A stretch of 64,000 nucleotides of DNA from Cellulomonas avistercoris (GCF_014836445.1 NZ_JACSQV010000007.1:97663-161662), one strand, 5' to 3'; positions 47,703-57,555 are shown, counted from the stretch's first letter. Numbers and translations are program-made. Notes: generated by a model from the sequence alone, not told the origin.

Positions 47703-49474
47703 GGCGCGACCCCCACGACGTCGACCCGCACCTGCGAGGCGGGCTGCCCGGTGACCTCGAGCGTGAGGGCGCCCGCGACCGGTCCGGGCGACGGCGGCGG
47801 GCCGACCGTACGCAGCGTGATCGTGCCCGGTGCGCCGGGTGCGAAGTCGCCGCTCGTGTCGGCCTGCAGCCAGCCGGCGGCCGTCACCGTGATCTGCTGC
47901 CGCACGGGGCACGCGGGGTCCACCGAGACCTGCACGGTGGGGTCGGTCGCCAGGTCGACGACGGGTGCCGACACCGTCAGCGGGCACCAGGTCACGACGC
48001 GCAGCGTGGTCGTGGCCGTCGCGGTCCCGCCGTCGCGCACGACGACGAGGGTCACGGCGTACTCGCCGACGTCCGGCAGGGCGCTGATGCTCAGGGGCAC
48101 GGTCGGCGTCCGGAAGTCCTCGAACGTGCCCGTCGCCAGGTCCTCGAACCGCCACCACCACACCTCGCCGGGCGCCGGCTCGCCCGTGACGTCCGGCGTG
48201 ACGAGGGCGGGTGCGCCCGGTGCGTACAGGGTGCGGTCGGTGACGAGCGAGTCGATCCGGAACGTCGCGGGGGCGCTCGACGCGTCCGGGCCCGTGGGCG
48301 CCGTGCGCGGCACCTGCGCACCGACGCCCGTCGTCGGGTCGTACTTGTCGACCGTGGTGCTGCGCCAGGCGTCGTCGCCGAGCTCGAGCAGCCCCGACCC
48401 GTGCCCGTCGAGGTCGTTCCAGAAGACGGTGGACCCGCGCACCACGAGCTCGACGCGGTGACCCGGCTCGGCCAGGGCGAACGTCTGCGGCGTGCCCGTG
48501 CTGCGGTCCACGACGGTCGTCACGCCCGTGCGCCGGTCCGTCGCGACGACGTACGTGCCGACCTGCGCGAGCGCCCCGAGGTCGGCGTCCTCGGCGCCGA
48601 CCGTGGCGAGGGTGCCGCACGTGCCGCCGTGGGTGCCCGCGACCCGCAGCGTGCCGTAGGCCGCGGTGAACACCTCCGGGGAGGTCGAGGACCCGACGAC
48701 GGCGACCCGGTCGGCCTGCGAGCGGGTCTGCCGGCACGCGACCGTCCGCGGCCCGTCGAGCGCGCGGACCGTGCCCGCCGGCACGTCGACGAGGACCGCG
48801 CGCCCCTGCACGAGGACGAGGTCGCCCCCGTCCCCGCGCTCGGGTGCCACGCGCAGGCCGCCGTGGGCGAGCCGGACGCGTGCGACGTGGTCGTCGTCGG
48901 CGGCCCACACGTCGCCCCGGTCGTCGACGACCGCCCGTACGGGCTCGTCGAGCGGCAGGTCCGCCGTCGCCCTCACCTCGAGCGTGCGGGAGTCGACCGC
49001 CCGCACGGTGCGGCCGTCGAGGACCCACAGGGGCGCCGGCAGGTCGCCCGTCGTGCGGCCCGGCAGCACCGTCAGCGCGGTGCCCGCGTCGGCGAACGCG
49101 ACCGCACCCCCGACGGTCCACGTCGCCGCGTCGACGCGCGCCAGGGTCCCCGCGCGCACGACGTACGCGGCGTCGCGGCCCTGGACGACGCTCGTGGTCG
49201 GGTCGGCCACGGGCAGCCGCAGCGTCACCGCGACCTGCGCGGACGGACCGTCCACGAGCGTGACGAGCCCGCGCGCGGGGGAGACGAGCCACGCCGCGCC
49301 GCTGACGAGGTCGACCGCCCGCGGGGCGTGGCCCGCGCCCCACAGCCCCGCGAGGACGAGCGGCACCACGGCGAGCAGCGTCCCGACGGTCGTGCCCACC
49401 GCGTGGCTGCGTCGACGGTCACCCGGCACGTCCGGCTCCGTCCGCCGGGCCCGCCCCAGCCGGCACGGCGTCAT
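47699..49474 (-). CDS. secreted/membrane propeller-like protein (paralogue C)
   Basis: 591 aa. A TM anchor (VGTLLAVVPLVLAGLWGAG) is followed by the propeller-like part (DLVSGAAWLVSPARGLVTLVDGP ... LAEPGHRVELVVRGSTVFWNDLDG ... DKYDPTTGVG) and one or two Ig-like domains. Shortest of the three paralogues. Start ATG 49474 has GAGGG 6 bases upstream but overlaps the transglutaminase gene by 56 bases; a GTG at 49429 (11-base overlap) is an alternative. Order C-B-A follows the transglutaminase/DUF58/MoxR genes on the same strand, so they may be one long operon. Confidence 0.76.
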   Translation of the reverse strand: MTPCRLGRARRTEPDVPGDRRRSHAVGTTVGTLLAVVPLVLAGLWGAGHAPRAVDLVSGAAWLVSPARGLVTLVDGPSAQVAVTLRLPVADPTTSVVQGRDAAYVVRAGTLARVDAATWTVGGAVAFADAGTALTVLPGRTTGDLPAPLWVLDGRTVRAVDSRTLEVRATADLPLDEPVRAVVDDRGDVWAADDDHVARVRLAHGGLRVAPERGDGGDLVLVQGRAVLVDVPAGTVRALDGPRTVACRQTRSQADRVAVVGSSTSPEVFTAAYGTLRVAGTHGGTCGTLATVGAEDADLGALAQVGTYVVATDRRTGVTTVVDRSTGTPQTFALAEPGHRVELVVRGSTVFWNDLDGHGSGLLELGDDAWRSTTVDKYDPTTGVGAQVPRTAPTGPDASSAPATFRIDSLVTDRTLYAPGAPALVTPDVTGEPAPGEVWWWRFEDLATGTFEDFRTPTVPLSISALPDVGEYAVTLVVVRDGGTATATTTLRVVTWCPLTVSAPVVDLATDPTVQVSVDPACPVRQQITVTAAGWLQADTSGDFAPGAPGTITLRTVGPPPSPGPVAGALTLEVTGQPASQVRVDVVGVAP

Positions 49475-51887
49475 CGGCGCCCTCGGGCCGGGGGACGTCG
49501 GTGGGTGCGTCACCGGGTGCTGCGGCCTCGGGGACCGGTGTGGTGCGCGGCCCGCGCAGCGTCCGCGGGTCGACCGCCGCGAGCACCCGCCGGGGCAGCG
49601 GCGTGCGCGCGGCGACCCGCCGGCGCACGTCGGCCTCGAGGGCCCACGCGCGGCGTGCGGTCGCGTCGGTGGGCTCGGCCGGTGCGCACACGGTCGCGGT
49701 GACGAGCGTCGCGAGCTCGCCCACCGCGTCGGACGCGGCGGCGGCGGGCCCACCGGCCGCGGCCGTGGTGCGGGCGACCTCGAGGGGCGTGCGCGCGAGG
49801 GCCACGGGCACGCCCTGCTCGCGCAGCAGGTCGCACGTCTCGCGCCACGCGGCCGCGACCCGGCGGGCCGGCGCGCCGCGCGCGCGCCGCCGCGAGCGGC
49901 GGACCGTCTTGGCGAGCACGACGCCCCCCGCGAGCAGCAGGAGCAGCAGGACCAGGCCCGTCACGACCAGCGCACCCGTGCGGACCACGCGGCCCAGCAC
50001 ACCGCCCGCGACCTCGGTGCCGCCGTCGTCGGCGGCGTCGTCCGCCTGCGTCGGCTGCGCGACCGCGTCGTCGGGCGCGACCTGCGGGACCTCGGGCTCC
50101 TCACGCTCCGGGGAGTCGACGGTGTTGGCCACGTCGGTGGGCTCGAACGCGACCCAGCCGTAGCCGTCGAGCAGCACCTCGGGCCACGCGTGCACGTCCG
50201 TGGAGACGACCTCGACCACGCCGTCGACCGCGCGGGACGGGTCGAGCCGGTACCCCACGGCGACGCGCGTCGGGTACCCGAGCGCGCGCGCGACCACGGC
50301 GAACGCCGACGCGTGCTGCTCGGCGTACCCGGCCACGGGGTCCTGCGTGCGCAGCACCCGCTCGAGCGCGCCGTAGGAGTGCCCGGGCAGGCCGCCCGGG
50401 TCGTAGGGCAGGGCGCGCAGCGACGCGGCGAGGGCGTCGAGCTGCGCCCACGGGGTCGTGCCGGCCGCGCGTGCGACGTCGGCGCGCTCGCCGACCCACT
50501 CGGGCACGTCCGGCAGCGCGAGCAGTCCGACGTCCCCGGCCGGTGGTCCGGCACCCTCGACGTCGTCGAGGTGCGCGACCAGGCCCGTCACGGCGTAGGA
50601 CGACGACGTCGCCGACCCGGCGTCCGACCCGGCGTCCGGGCCGTCGTCCGCCCGCACGAGCGTGCCGCTCACCTCGTCGAGCGCCGCCGCCGCACCGTCC
50701 AGCGCGACGGGCTCGCCCACGACCGGCAGGAACGGGCTCGCCCCGGTGAGCACCTCGACGTCGAGGCGCACGGTGTCGGCGCCCGCCGCGTAGGCCGTGG
50801 TGTGCGGCAGCGTGCTGCCCGCGAGGACGAAGCGCCCGCCCTGCGTCCACAGCGCACCGTCGAACCGGTCGAGGGCCGTCAGCCGCACCCGGCTCACGTC
50901 GGCGGGGTCACCGTCGGTCCGCACACGCACGCGGTACAGCGGCACGGGGGAGTCGGTGAGCTGGGGGCGCACCTGCACCAGCGGGCTCAGGCCCTGGTCG
51001 ACCTGCACGGGCGGTGCGTAGACGCTGCGCGGGTCGGCGCGGCCGCTGCCGTCGGCGAGCGGCAGCGCGGACGCACCGAACGCGGCCAGCGCCACGACGG
51101 CCGCCGCGCCGGGCAGGCCGATGAGCACGCGCCCCGCCGTGGAGTGCCGGCGCTGCGCCCCGAGGTCGACGCCGACGGCACGCGCGTCCGCGGCGCTCGC
51201 GCCGTCGTCGGTCGACGCACGGTTGGCGCGCACGAGGACCAGCAGCAGCGCGGTGCCCAGCAGCGTGACCGTCGGCACGAGCGCCCACGCCTCACGTCCC
51301 GCCGTCAGCGCGAGGCACGCGGCGAGGACGACGAGCGCCGGCAGCGCCACCGCCACGACCAGACGCGTGCGCAGCACGAGCAGCACGCCGGTGTACGCGG
51401 CGGCGAAGGCGAGTGCGACGGGCAGCGCCAGCAGGTCCGGGGTGGTGTCCGCAGGCAGGGTCACGGTGAGCATGCGCGCCCAGCCGGACAGCAGCCCCTC
51501 ACCGGTCGCGCGCAGCGCCGCCGGGCGCGGCAGCCCGTACAGCGTCGCGGACGCGTGCAGGCCGTAGAGCTGACCGACGGCCAGCACGACCAGCGCGACC
51601 GGTGCGCACGCCCACCCCGGCACCCGGCGCCACGTCACGAGCCATGCGAGCAGGGCGCCGGCCACGGCGGCGACGGCCACGGGCGGCGCCCAGGCCCACC
51701 CCGTGAAGAACCCGGAGAGCGCGCTCGCGGCCGCGAGCACGGTGGCGACCGCGAGCACGGGCTCGGCGGTGCGGGCCACGGCGGGACCCCAGCGCCGGCG
51801 CCCACGGGGCCCGGCTGCGGCCGGCACCGGGCGTGGCCCGTCGGGTGCGGGAGCGACCGCCGGCGCGGCGGGGGCGTGCGTCGTCAC
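49419..51887 (-). CDS. transglutaminase-like membrane protein (TgpA type) lacking catalytic Cys
   Basis: 822 aa. The N-terminal bundle of about six TM helices (DUF3488-like) is followed by an extracellular transglutaminase-like core and another TM helix near residue 655 (VVTGLVLLLLLLAGGVVLA) before a cytoplasmic tail. The active-site segment reads GYAEQHASAFAVVARALGYPTRVAVGY: the cysteine position is Ala522, while His566 (STDVHAWPEV) and the later Asp (EPTD) remain. So probably a non-enzymatic or altered protein. Start GTG 51887 with GGGGGTGAG upstream, 4 bases after the DUF58 gene. Confidence 0.85.
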   Translation of the reverse strand: MTTHAPAAPAVAPAPDGPRPVPAAAGPRGRRRWGPAVARTAEPVLAVATVLAAASALSGFFTGWAWAPPVAVAAVAGALLAWLVTWRRVPGWACAPVALVVLAVGQLYGLHASATLYGLPRPAALRATGEGLLSGWARMLTVTLPADTTPDLLALPVALAFAAAYTGVLLVLRTRLVVAVALPALVVLAACLALTAGREAWALVPTVTLLGTALLLVLVRANRASTDDGASAADARAVGVDLGAQRRHSTAGRVLIGLPGAAAVVALAAFGASALPLADGSGRADPRSVYAPPVQVDQGLSPLVQVRPQLTDSPVPLYRVRVRTDGDPADVSRVRLTALDRFDGALWTQGGRFVLAGSTLPHTTAYAAGADTVRLDVEVLTGASPFLPVVGEPVALDGAAAALDEVSGTLVRADDGPDAGSDAGSATSSSYAVTGLVAHLDDVEGAGPPAGDVGLLALPDVPEWVGERADVARAAGTTPWAQLDALAASLRALPYDPGGLPGHSYGALERVLRTQDPVAGYAEQHASAFAVVARALGYPTRVAVGYRLDPSRAVDGVVEVVSTDVHAWPEVLLDGYGWVAFEPTDVANTVDSPEREEPEVPQVAPDDAVAQPTQADDAADDGGTEVAGGVLGRVVRTGALVVTGLVLLLLLLAGGVVLAKTVRRSRRRARGAPARRVAAAWRETCDLLREQGVPVALARTPLEVARTTAAAGGPAAAASDAVGELATLVTATVCAPAEPTDATARRAWALEADVRRRVAARTPLPRRVLAAVDPRTLRGPRTTPVPEAAAPGDAPTDVPRPEGADDAVPAGAGPADGAGRAG

Positions 51888-51891
51888 GTCC

Positions 51892-53034
51892 TCACCCCCG
51901 CACCAGCGCGTTCCACACGGCGGGGAAGTCCTCGTCGGACGCGACGCCGACGACCAGCGCACCGTCCAGCGGCGCGGCCCGGCGACCGCGCGGCTGCGCG
52001 ACCTGCACGAGCGAGACCATCTGGAACCGGCCGCGCACGCGCGAGACGACCGCGCGCTCGGCCGCGGGCGGCTGGCCCGTCACGACGCCCAACGAGACGC
52101 CCTCCTCGCGCGGGACCATCGACGCGAGCGCCGGCAGGCCCGGGTCCTCGACGGTCGCCTGTGCCGCGGCGAGCAGGTCGAGCACCTCGCTGCGGTCGCG
52201 CGTGCGGTCGACGACCACGGTGTCGCCGGCCGTCGTGGACAGCTGCAGCGGGAAGCGCCCGTCGACGGCCGCGATCGCGAGCGACGCGGCGATGCGGCAC
52301 GCGTCCTCGAACGTGCCACCGGGGTAGGAGACCGCGCGCGTGTCGAGCACGACCATGAGCCGCGGCTCGAACGGCACGACGTTGTGCCGGACCATGAGCA
52401 CGCCGGTGCGCGCGCTGGCCTTGGCGTGGATGAGCCGGTGGTCGTCACCGGGCTCGTACTCGCGCAGCGAGTGGAACGCGATGCCGCCGCGCGGCGCGCT
52501 GGAGGACGTGGGCCCCTCGGCGTCCTGCGAGCGCCCCGACGGCAGCGACGCGACGTGGTGGATCCGCGGGTGCACCGTGAGGCGCCCGGTCGACGCGTGG
52601 TCCGACGCGATCCGCATGAGGCGCAGCGGGTCGGAGTGCCCGATGGCGAGCGGGCCCACGGGGTACACGCCGCGCCGCGCGGTGGGCAGCGGGTACGCCG
52701 TCACGTGCGACGCGTGCGGGCCGAGGCTCGGCAGCGGCAGCGTCACCGACCGCGTCCCGACGTGCTCGGTCGCCAGGACGGGCGGGCTGCGTCGCGCGGC
52801 GGTGTTGGTGACGGTCAGCAGGCCGCGAGCCGTCTCGCCCTCCGCGACGCGCAGCGGCTGGATCTCGCGCCGCACGGTGACCGACGGCCGGTAGACCATC
52901 CACAGCGCGGCCCCCGCGAGCGCGACCAGGCACGCGAGCCCGACCAGCACCAGCTCCGGCCAGTCGGCGAGCCACCCGATCAGGGGCAGCAGCACGCCCG
53001 CGACCGCGACGCCCTGCCCCGAGCGCGTGAGCAC
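51892..53034 (-). CDS. DUF58 domain protein
   Basis: 380 aa. Two N-terminal TM helices ([27 protein letters not shown]) precede an Ig-like region and the DUF58/vWA-like core with [29 protein letters not shown]. Such proteins are always near MoxR ATPases and transglutaminase-like membrane proteins and are thought to assemble or mature envelope complexes. GTG start 1 base after the MoxR stop. Confidence 0.9.
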   Translation of the reverse strand: MLTRSGQGVAVAGVLLPLIGWLADWPELVLVGLACLVALAGAALWMVYRPSVTVRREIQPLRVAEGETARGLLTVTNTAARRSPPVLATEHVGTRSVTLPLPSLGPHASHVTAYPLPTARRGVYPVGPLAIGHSDPLRLMRIASDHASTGRLTVHPRIHHVASLPSGRSQDAEGPTSSSAPRGGIAFHSLREYEPGDDHRLIHAKASARTGVLMVRHNVVPFEPRLMVVLDTRAVSYPGGTFEDACRIAASLAIAAVDGRFPLQLSTTAGDTVVVDRTRDRSEVLDLLAAAQATVEDPGLPALASMVPREEGVSLGVVTGQPPAAERAVVSRVRGRFQMVSLVQVAQPRGRRAAPLDGALVVGVASDEDFPAVWNALVRG

Positions 53035-53035
53035 G

Positions 53036-54025
53036 TCACACCTCGGCGCGCTGCTGCGGCACGGGCACGCTGGTGAGCACCTGGTCGAGCAGGTCGGCGG
53101 CCGTGCGGCCCTGCAGCTCGGCCTCGGGGCGCAGCACCATGCGGTGCGGCAGCACGTACGGTGCGACGACCTTGAGGTCGTCGGCGGTGACGAACGAGCG
53201 GCCCTGCGTCGCGGCCAGCGCCTGGGCGGCCTTGGCGGTCGCGATGGTGCCGCGCGGGCTGACGCCCAGGCGCAGCTCGGGCATGGTGCGGGTGGCCGCG
53301 GTGACGGTGACCAGGTACCCGAGGACGGCGGGCGCGAGGTGCACCTGCGACGCGATCTGGTTCATCTGCTCGAGGTCCGCGGTGCTCAGCACGGCGGGCA
53401 GGTCGTCGGTGCTCTGCCCGGCCGTGACCTGCGAGACGACCTCGACCTCGGCGTCGTGGTCCGGGTAGCCGAGCGTCGCGCGCATCATGAACCGGTCGAG
53501 CTCGGCCTCGGGCAGGTCGTAGGTGCCGCCCTGCTCGACGGGGTTCTGCGTCGCGATGACGACGAACGGGCGCGGCACGAGGTACGGGATCGAGTCCACC
53601 GTGACCTGCCGCTCGGCCATGACCTCGAGCAGCGCCGACTGCGTCTTGGGCGACGCCCGGTTGATCTCGTCACCGAGCACGATGTTGGCGAACACGGCAC
53701 CGGGGTGGAACACGAACTCGCGCTTGCCGGCGTCGTACACCTGCACGCCCGTGACGTCCGACGGCAGCAGGTCGGGCGTGAACTGGATGCGGCGCATCGA
53801 CCCGTCGATCGACTGCGAGATGGCCTTGGCCAGCGACGTCTTGCCGGTGCCCGGCACGTCCTCCAGCAGCAGGTGGCCCTCGGCGAGCATGCAGACCAGC
53901 GCCATGCGGACCACGTCGGGCTTGCCACGGATGAACGACTCGACGTTGGCCGCGAGCGCGTCGAACTGCTCGGCGAACCACGCGGTCCGGCCCTGCGCCG
54001 ACGCGTCGGCGAAGTCGTTGTCCAC
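53036..54025 (-). CDS. MoxR-family AAA+ ATPase
   Basis: 329 aa. Walker A in [13 protein letters not shown] (Gly59-Ser64), Walker [25 protein letters not shown], sensor [22 protein letters not shown], and the C-terminal lid. Chaperone-like ATPase working with the DUF58 protein. Start GTG 54025 has GGAGGACAGG upstream; the open frame before it is a shadow. Divergent from the gene at 54234. Confidence 0.93.
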   Translation of the reverse strand: MDNDFADASAQGRTAWFAEQFDALAANVESFIRGKPDVVRMALVCMLAEGHLLLEDVPGTGKTSLAKAISQSIDGSMRRIQFTPDLLPSDVTGVQVYDAGKREFVFHPGAVFANIVLGDEINRASPKTQSALLEVMAERQVTVDSIPYLVPRPFVVIATQNPVEQGGTYDLPEAELDRFMMRATLGYPDHDAEVEVVSQVTAGQSTDDLPAVLSTADLEQMNQIASQVHLAPAVLGYLVTVTAATRTMPELRLGVSPRGTIATAKAAQALAATQGRSFVTADDLKVVAPYVLPHRMVLRPEAELQGRTAADLLDQVLTSVPVPQQRAEV

Positions 54026-54071
54026 GCCTGTCCTCCCCCCGGACCCGCACCGGCCCCGCGCCGGGGCGCCT

Positions 54072-54122
54072 CCGCGCACGGCGGGCGTATCACCGACCGC
54101 CGTGCGCGGTACCTGCAAGGTA
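54072..54122. promoter_or_regulatory. palindromes in the moxR divergent region
   Basis: CCGCGCACGGCGG (54072-54084) and CCGCCGTGCGCGG (54097-54109) form a perfect 13-bp inverted repeat with a 12-base spacer. It is followed directly by the palindrome TACCTGCAAGGTA (54110-54122). Both lie in the 208-base region between moxR and the plus-strand operon and look like operators or a regulatory hairpin. Confidence 0.5.
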
Positions 54123-54233
54123 GGACCGGCGCCACGGCGGGCAGATACGTCGGGCGGGCAGGGTTCGTGCCCGTTGGGGCAGCGGGGGTCCTCCCGGCCC
54201 GTCGCCGGGACCGTCCGGGGGAAGGGTGCGGTC

Positions 54234-55649
54234 ATGGACGTCGTCACGGACCCGGTGCTGGAGCTGGCGGCCCGGGTGGTCGCCGTGGACCCCGGCGGCG
54301 AGGCGCGCACGCGCGTGACCGTCCACCACACGGGCGACGTCGTCGCGCAGTACCGCGTCGAGGTGCTGGGGGAGGCGGCCCGGTGGTCGACGGTCACGCC
54401 GCACCTGGTCTCGGTGCTGCCGGGGGAGGAGCAGGGCGTCACGGTCGACGTCGTGTTCCGACCTCCGCCGCCGCCCGCGTCACCCGTGGGCGACGTGCCG
54501 TTCGGCATACGGTGCGTGTCGCTCGAGCACCGCGACGTCGCCGCGGTGGTCGAGGGCGACCTGGTGGTCTCGCCCGTGCAGGGTCTCGACGCCCGGCTGC
54601 GGCCCGACGGCCCGGGCGGAGCGCGCGCGGGCCGGTTCCGCGTCGAGCTGCAGAACGTCGGCACGACCCCGCTCGACGTGGACCTCCAGGTCGCCGACGC
54701 GGCCGGGCTGCTGCGGTTCGCGCTCGCCCCGCGCCGCGCGACGGTCCCGGCGGGTGGCACGGTGGTCGCCCTGCTGGCGGTCGCGAGCCGTGCGCCGCGG
54801 CTGCTGGGCCCGCCCGTGCCGCACCCGTTCGTCGTCACGTACGCCGAGGCCGCGTCGGTGCACGGCGGTGAGCTCACGGGCACGTGGGAGCAGCGCGCGG
54901 TGCTGCGCACGTGGTGGCTCGTCGCCGGCGCGCTGCTCGTCGTCGCCCTCGTGGCCGGGTGGCTGTGGCTGCGCGGGCAGGGCGGTGCGGTCGACCTGGG
55001 GGCGGGGTCGCCGCCGCCCGTCGTGCTCACGGCCGTCGAGCCGGGTCAGCGCCAGGTGCGCCTGGTGTGGGAGCGCAGCGCGTACGCGACGGGCTACGTC
55101 GTGCGCGAGCGCACCGAGTCCGGCGAGGGCACGGGCGTCCAGAGCGTCGACGCGCAGGACCAGACGTCGTTCACCTGGCCCGAGCGCGAGCCGGGCACGC
55201 ACTGCTACGACGTCGCCGCCGTGGCGGACGACGTGTCCGGCCCGGCCAGCGCCCAGCAGTGCGTCGAGGTCGCGGAGGTGGCCGCGACGCCCGCGGCGAC
55301 GCCGGCCCCCACGGCGACGTCGGCGTCCGGCGGACCGGCGTGGGAGCCCACCGGCTGGTACGTGGTCTACAACGCGTTCCCCCTCGCCGACACGGCGGCC
55401 GCGACCGCGCCGCAGCAGCTCCTCGCACAGCTGCAGTCCGCGGGGGCGACGGGCGTGCGGATGGAGGACTCGCGCGGGTCGGTCGCGGTGGCCGACGGCC
55501 CGGGCGACACGGGCCTGGTCGTCGTCCTCAAGGACGGCTTCGCGTCCGAGGCGGACGCGCGCGCCGAGTGCGACGCGTTCCGGGCGGTCGCGGGCTTCTG
55601 CATCGCGCGGCCCCCGGCGGCGGCCCCGGCCCCGGCGGCGACGCCGTGA
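54234..55649 (+). CDS. membrane protein with extracellular FN3-like and SPOR-like parts
   Basis: 471 aa. An N-terminal cytoplasmic-looking beta-rich region (1-220) precedes one TM helix (TWWLVAGALLVVALVAGWLWL, about 223-243). After it a fibronectin-type-III-like domain has PPPVVLTAVEPGQRQVRLVWERSAYATGY. A final domain (GWYVVYNAFPLADTAAATAPQQLLAQLQSAGATGVRMEDSRG) resembles SPOR repeats. ATG 54234 with GAAGGG upstream. Its stop overlaps the GTG of the Hsp70-like gene, so the two likely work together. Confidence 0.78.
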   Translation: MDVVTDPVLELAARVVAVDPGGEARTRVTVHHTGDVVAQYRVEVLGEAARWSTVTPHLVSVLPGEEQGVTVDVVFRPPPPPASPVGDVPFGIRCVSLEHRDVAAVVEGDLVVSPVQGLDARLRPDGPGGARAGRFRVELQNVGTTPLDVDLQVADAAGLLRFALAPRRATVPAGGTVVALLAVASRAPRLLGPPVPHPFVVTYAEAASVHGGELTGTWEQRAVLRTWWLVAGALLVVALVAGWLWLRGQGGAVDLGAGSPPPVVLTAVEPGQRQVRLVWERSAYATGYVVRERTESGEGTGVQSVDAQDQTSFTWPEREPGTHCYDVAAVADDVSGPASAQQCVEVAEVAATPAATPAPTATSASGGPAWEPTGWYVVYNAFPLADTAAATAPQQLLAQLQSAGATGVRMEDSRGSVAVADGPGDTGLVVVLKDGFASEADARAECDAFRAVAGFCIARPPAAAPAPAATP

Positions 55650-57148
55650 GCGGCTACACGCTCGGCGTCGACGTCGGCACGTCCCGCACCGCGGCGGCGG
55701 TGTGGCGCGACGGCCGCGCGACGACGGTGAACCTGGGCGACCGCGCCGACACGATCCCGTCGGCGGTGCTGCTGCGCTCCGACGGTGCGCTGCTCGTGGG
55801 CGACGCCGCCGTGCGCCGCGGCGTGCTCGAGCCCGAGCGCCTCGCACGCGGCTTCAAGCGCCGCATGGGCGACCCGACGGGCCTGCTGCTGGGCGACGAC
55901 CAGCTCGACCCCGTCGAGCTGACGGGCGCGGTGCTGCGCCACGTCGTCGACACCGTCCGGGAGCGCGAGGGCGGCGAGCCGGACCACGTGACGCTCACGC
56001 ACCCCGCGACGTGGGGTGCGCTGCGCCGCGACCTGCTCGTCGAGGCGGCGGCGCACGCACGGCTCACGGACGTGGGCCTGCTCGTCGAGCCCGTCGCGGC
56101 GGCCGTGCACTACGCGGCGCTGGACCGGCTGCCCGTGGGTGCCGTCGTCGCGGTGTACGACCTGGGCGGCGGCACGTTCGACGCCACGGTCGTGGTCCGC
56201 ACGCCCGAGGGGTACGAGCTGCGCGGCGAGCCCGGCGGCGACGAGCACATCGGCGGCGAGGACGTCGACGAGGCGGTGCTGCGGCACGTCGTCGCGGCCC
56301 TGGGGCGTGCCTGGACGTCGCTCGACACGCAGGACCCCGCGGTGCTGGCGGCGCTCGCGGCCGTGCGCGACCAGTCCGTGCTGGCGAAGGAGGCGCTGTC
56401 GAGCGACGTCGAGGCCGTCGTGCCCGTGCTCCTGCCGGGCCTCACGCGCCAGGTCCGGATCACGCGCGGCGAGCTGGAGACCGCGATCCGGATCGACGTG
56501 CTGCGGACCGTCGACACCCTTGCGCGCACGGTCGCGTCGGCGGGTGTGCGCCCCGCCGACCTGCACGCCGTGCTGCTCACGGGCGGGTCGAGCCGCATCC
56601 CGCTGGTGTCCGAGCTCATCGCGGCGGAGATCGGCGCGCCCGTCGTCGTCGACGCGCACCCCAAGTACGCGGTGTGCCTGGGGGCGGCGCTCAGCGCGGC
56701 AGGGCGGATCCTGCCGTCGACCGCCCCGGCTCCCGCACGGCCGGCGGACGCGCCGGCCGCCTCGACGGTGTCACCCGTGATCTTCCCCGGCGCGGCGGGA
56801 GAGGGCGCGACGACCGACGGGGGTGGCGCGGCCGTGCGCCTCCTGGGCGACGACGAGGCGGACGCCGTGCCCGCCGGCGAGGAGCGGCACCTGCTGGCTG
56901 CGCCCGAGCCGCAGGGTGTCGTCGTGGTGGCGACGCCGCAGGAGGCGGGGGTCGTGGCGCCCGTCGACGAGGCGGTGCGCACGCGCGAGGTGCGTGGGGC
57001 GCTGCGGCACCTCGCGTCGCGCGACGAGGTCGAGATCACGTGGACCGGGGACCGGCGGCGCGGTGCGCTGCTCGCGCTCGGTGTGCTGGTCGCGGTGGTG
57101 GCGGTCGTCGGCGCGCTGGTCGCGGTGTCGCTCGCGCGCGGCGGGTGA
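55646..57148 (+). CDS. Hsp70-like protein with C-terminal membrane anchor
   Basis: 500 aa. ATPase domain motifs of the actin/Hsp70 fold are clear: LGVDVGTSRTAAAVW, VYDLGGGTFDATVVV, and LLTGGSSRIPLVSEL. The usual substrate-binding domain is absent; a disordered stretch leads to a TM helix near the end (LGVLVAVVAVVGALVAVSLA). So it is a membrane-anchored ATPase, probably a signalling or assembly partner of the preceding membrane protein, with which it overlaps by 4 bases. Confidence 0.87.
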   Translation: MSGYTLGVDVGTSRTAAAVWRDGRATTVNLGDRADTIPSAVLLRSDGALLVGDAAVRRGVLEPERLARGFKRRMGDPTGLLLGDDQLDPVELTGAVLRHVVDTVREREGGEPDHVTLTHPATWGALRRDLLVEAAAHARLTDVGLLVEPVAAAVHYAALDRLPVGAVVAVYDLGGGTFDATVVVRTPEGYELRGEPGGDEHIGGEDVDEAVLRHVVAALGRAWTSLDTQDPAVLAALAAVRDQSVLAKEALSSDVEAVVPVLLPGLTRQVRITRGELETAIRIDVLRTVDTLARTVASAGVRPADLHAVLLTGGSSRIPLVSELIAAEIGAPVVVDAHPKYAVCLGAALSAAGRILPSTAPAPARPADAPAASTVSPVIFPGAAGEGATTDGGGAAVRLLGDDEADAVPAGEERHLLAAPEPQGVVVVATPQEAGVVAPVDEAVRTREVRGALRHLASRDEVEITWTGDRRRGALLALGVLVAVVAVVGALVAVSLARGG

Positions 57149-57213
57149 CGGACCGCGGGGGGCGGGGGCGGAGGCCGGGGCCGCGGGCGGTCGGGCGACC
57201 GCCAGGTCGCCCG

Positions 57214-57426
57214 TCACTGGACGACGTACCTGCCCAGGTAGGTCCAACCGCCGCCGTTCCACCGGTAGACGCTGATGTTGTTGCCGACGCCCTGGTAGGC
57301 ACGCTGCCCGACGTACGACCCGGTGCCGCAGTCGCACGCCGCGCTCGCGCTGCCTGCGGTGGCGGTGAGCATGACGCCGGTGAGCAGCGCGACCGCGGCG
57401 CCGGCGAGGACCCGCTTGATCTGCAT
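57214..57426 (-). CDS. small secreted protein
   Basis: 70 aa with a clear signal peptide (MQIKRVLAGAAVALLTGVM, cleavage near SASA-ACDCG). The mature chain is about 41 aa, starts ACDCG and has the aromatic tail SVYRWNGGGWTYLGRYVVQ. Two cysteines only. RBS AAGGCAGG upstream of the ATG. Not recognised; short SH3-like or peptide-type proteins of this size are common near envelope loci. Its own promoter lies in the 156 bases upstream. Confidence 0.72.
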   Translation of the reverse strand: MQIKRVLAGAAVALLTGVMLTATAGSASAACDCGTGSYVGQRAYQGVGNNISVYRWNGGGWTYLGRYVVQ

Positions 57427-57555
57427 GACGAACCTGCCTTCCCTGGAGCGGACGCCCGTGGACGTCCGGTGCCGGTGCCGGCGGCGCGACGGACCCCGAT
57501 GCCCGGTTCGCGCGGTTCGTGCCGACGTCGGACAGGCTAGGAGACGGGCCGGTGG

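Noticed and set aside
45144..49343. A 1399-aa version of paralogue B
   Set aside because: The added N terminus is an out-of-frame reading of paralogue C. The GTG at 47702 gives the proper membrane anchor and a 4-base overlap.
53036..55030. Extended N terminus for the MoxR protein
   Set aside because: The frame is open to 55030 but the extra part is antisense of the FN3-like gene, and the GTG at 54025 has a strong ribosome site.
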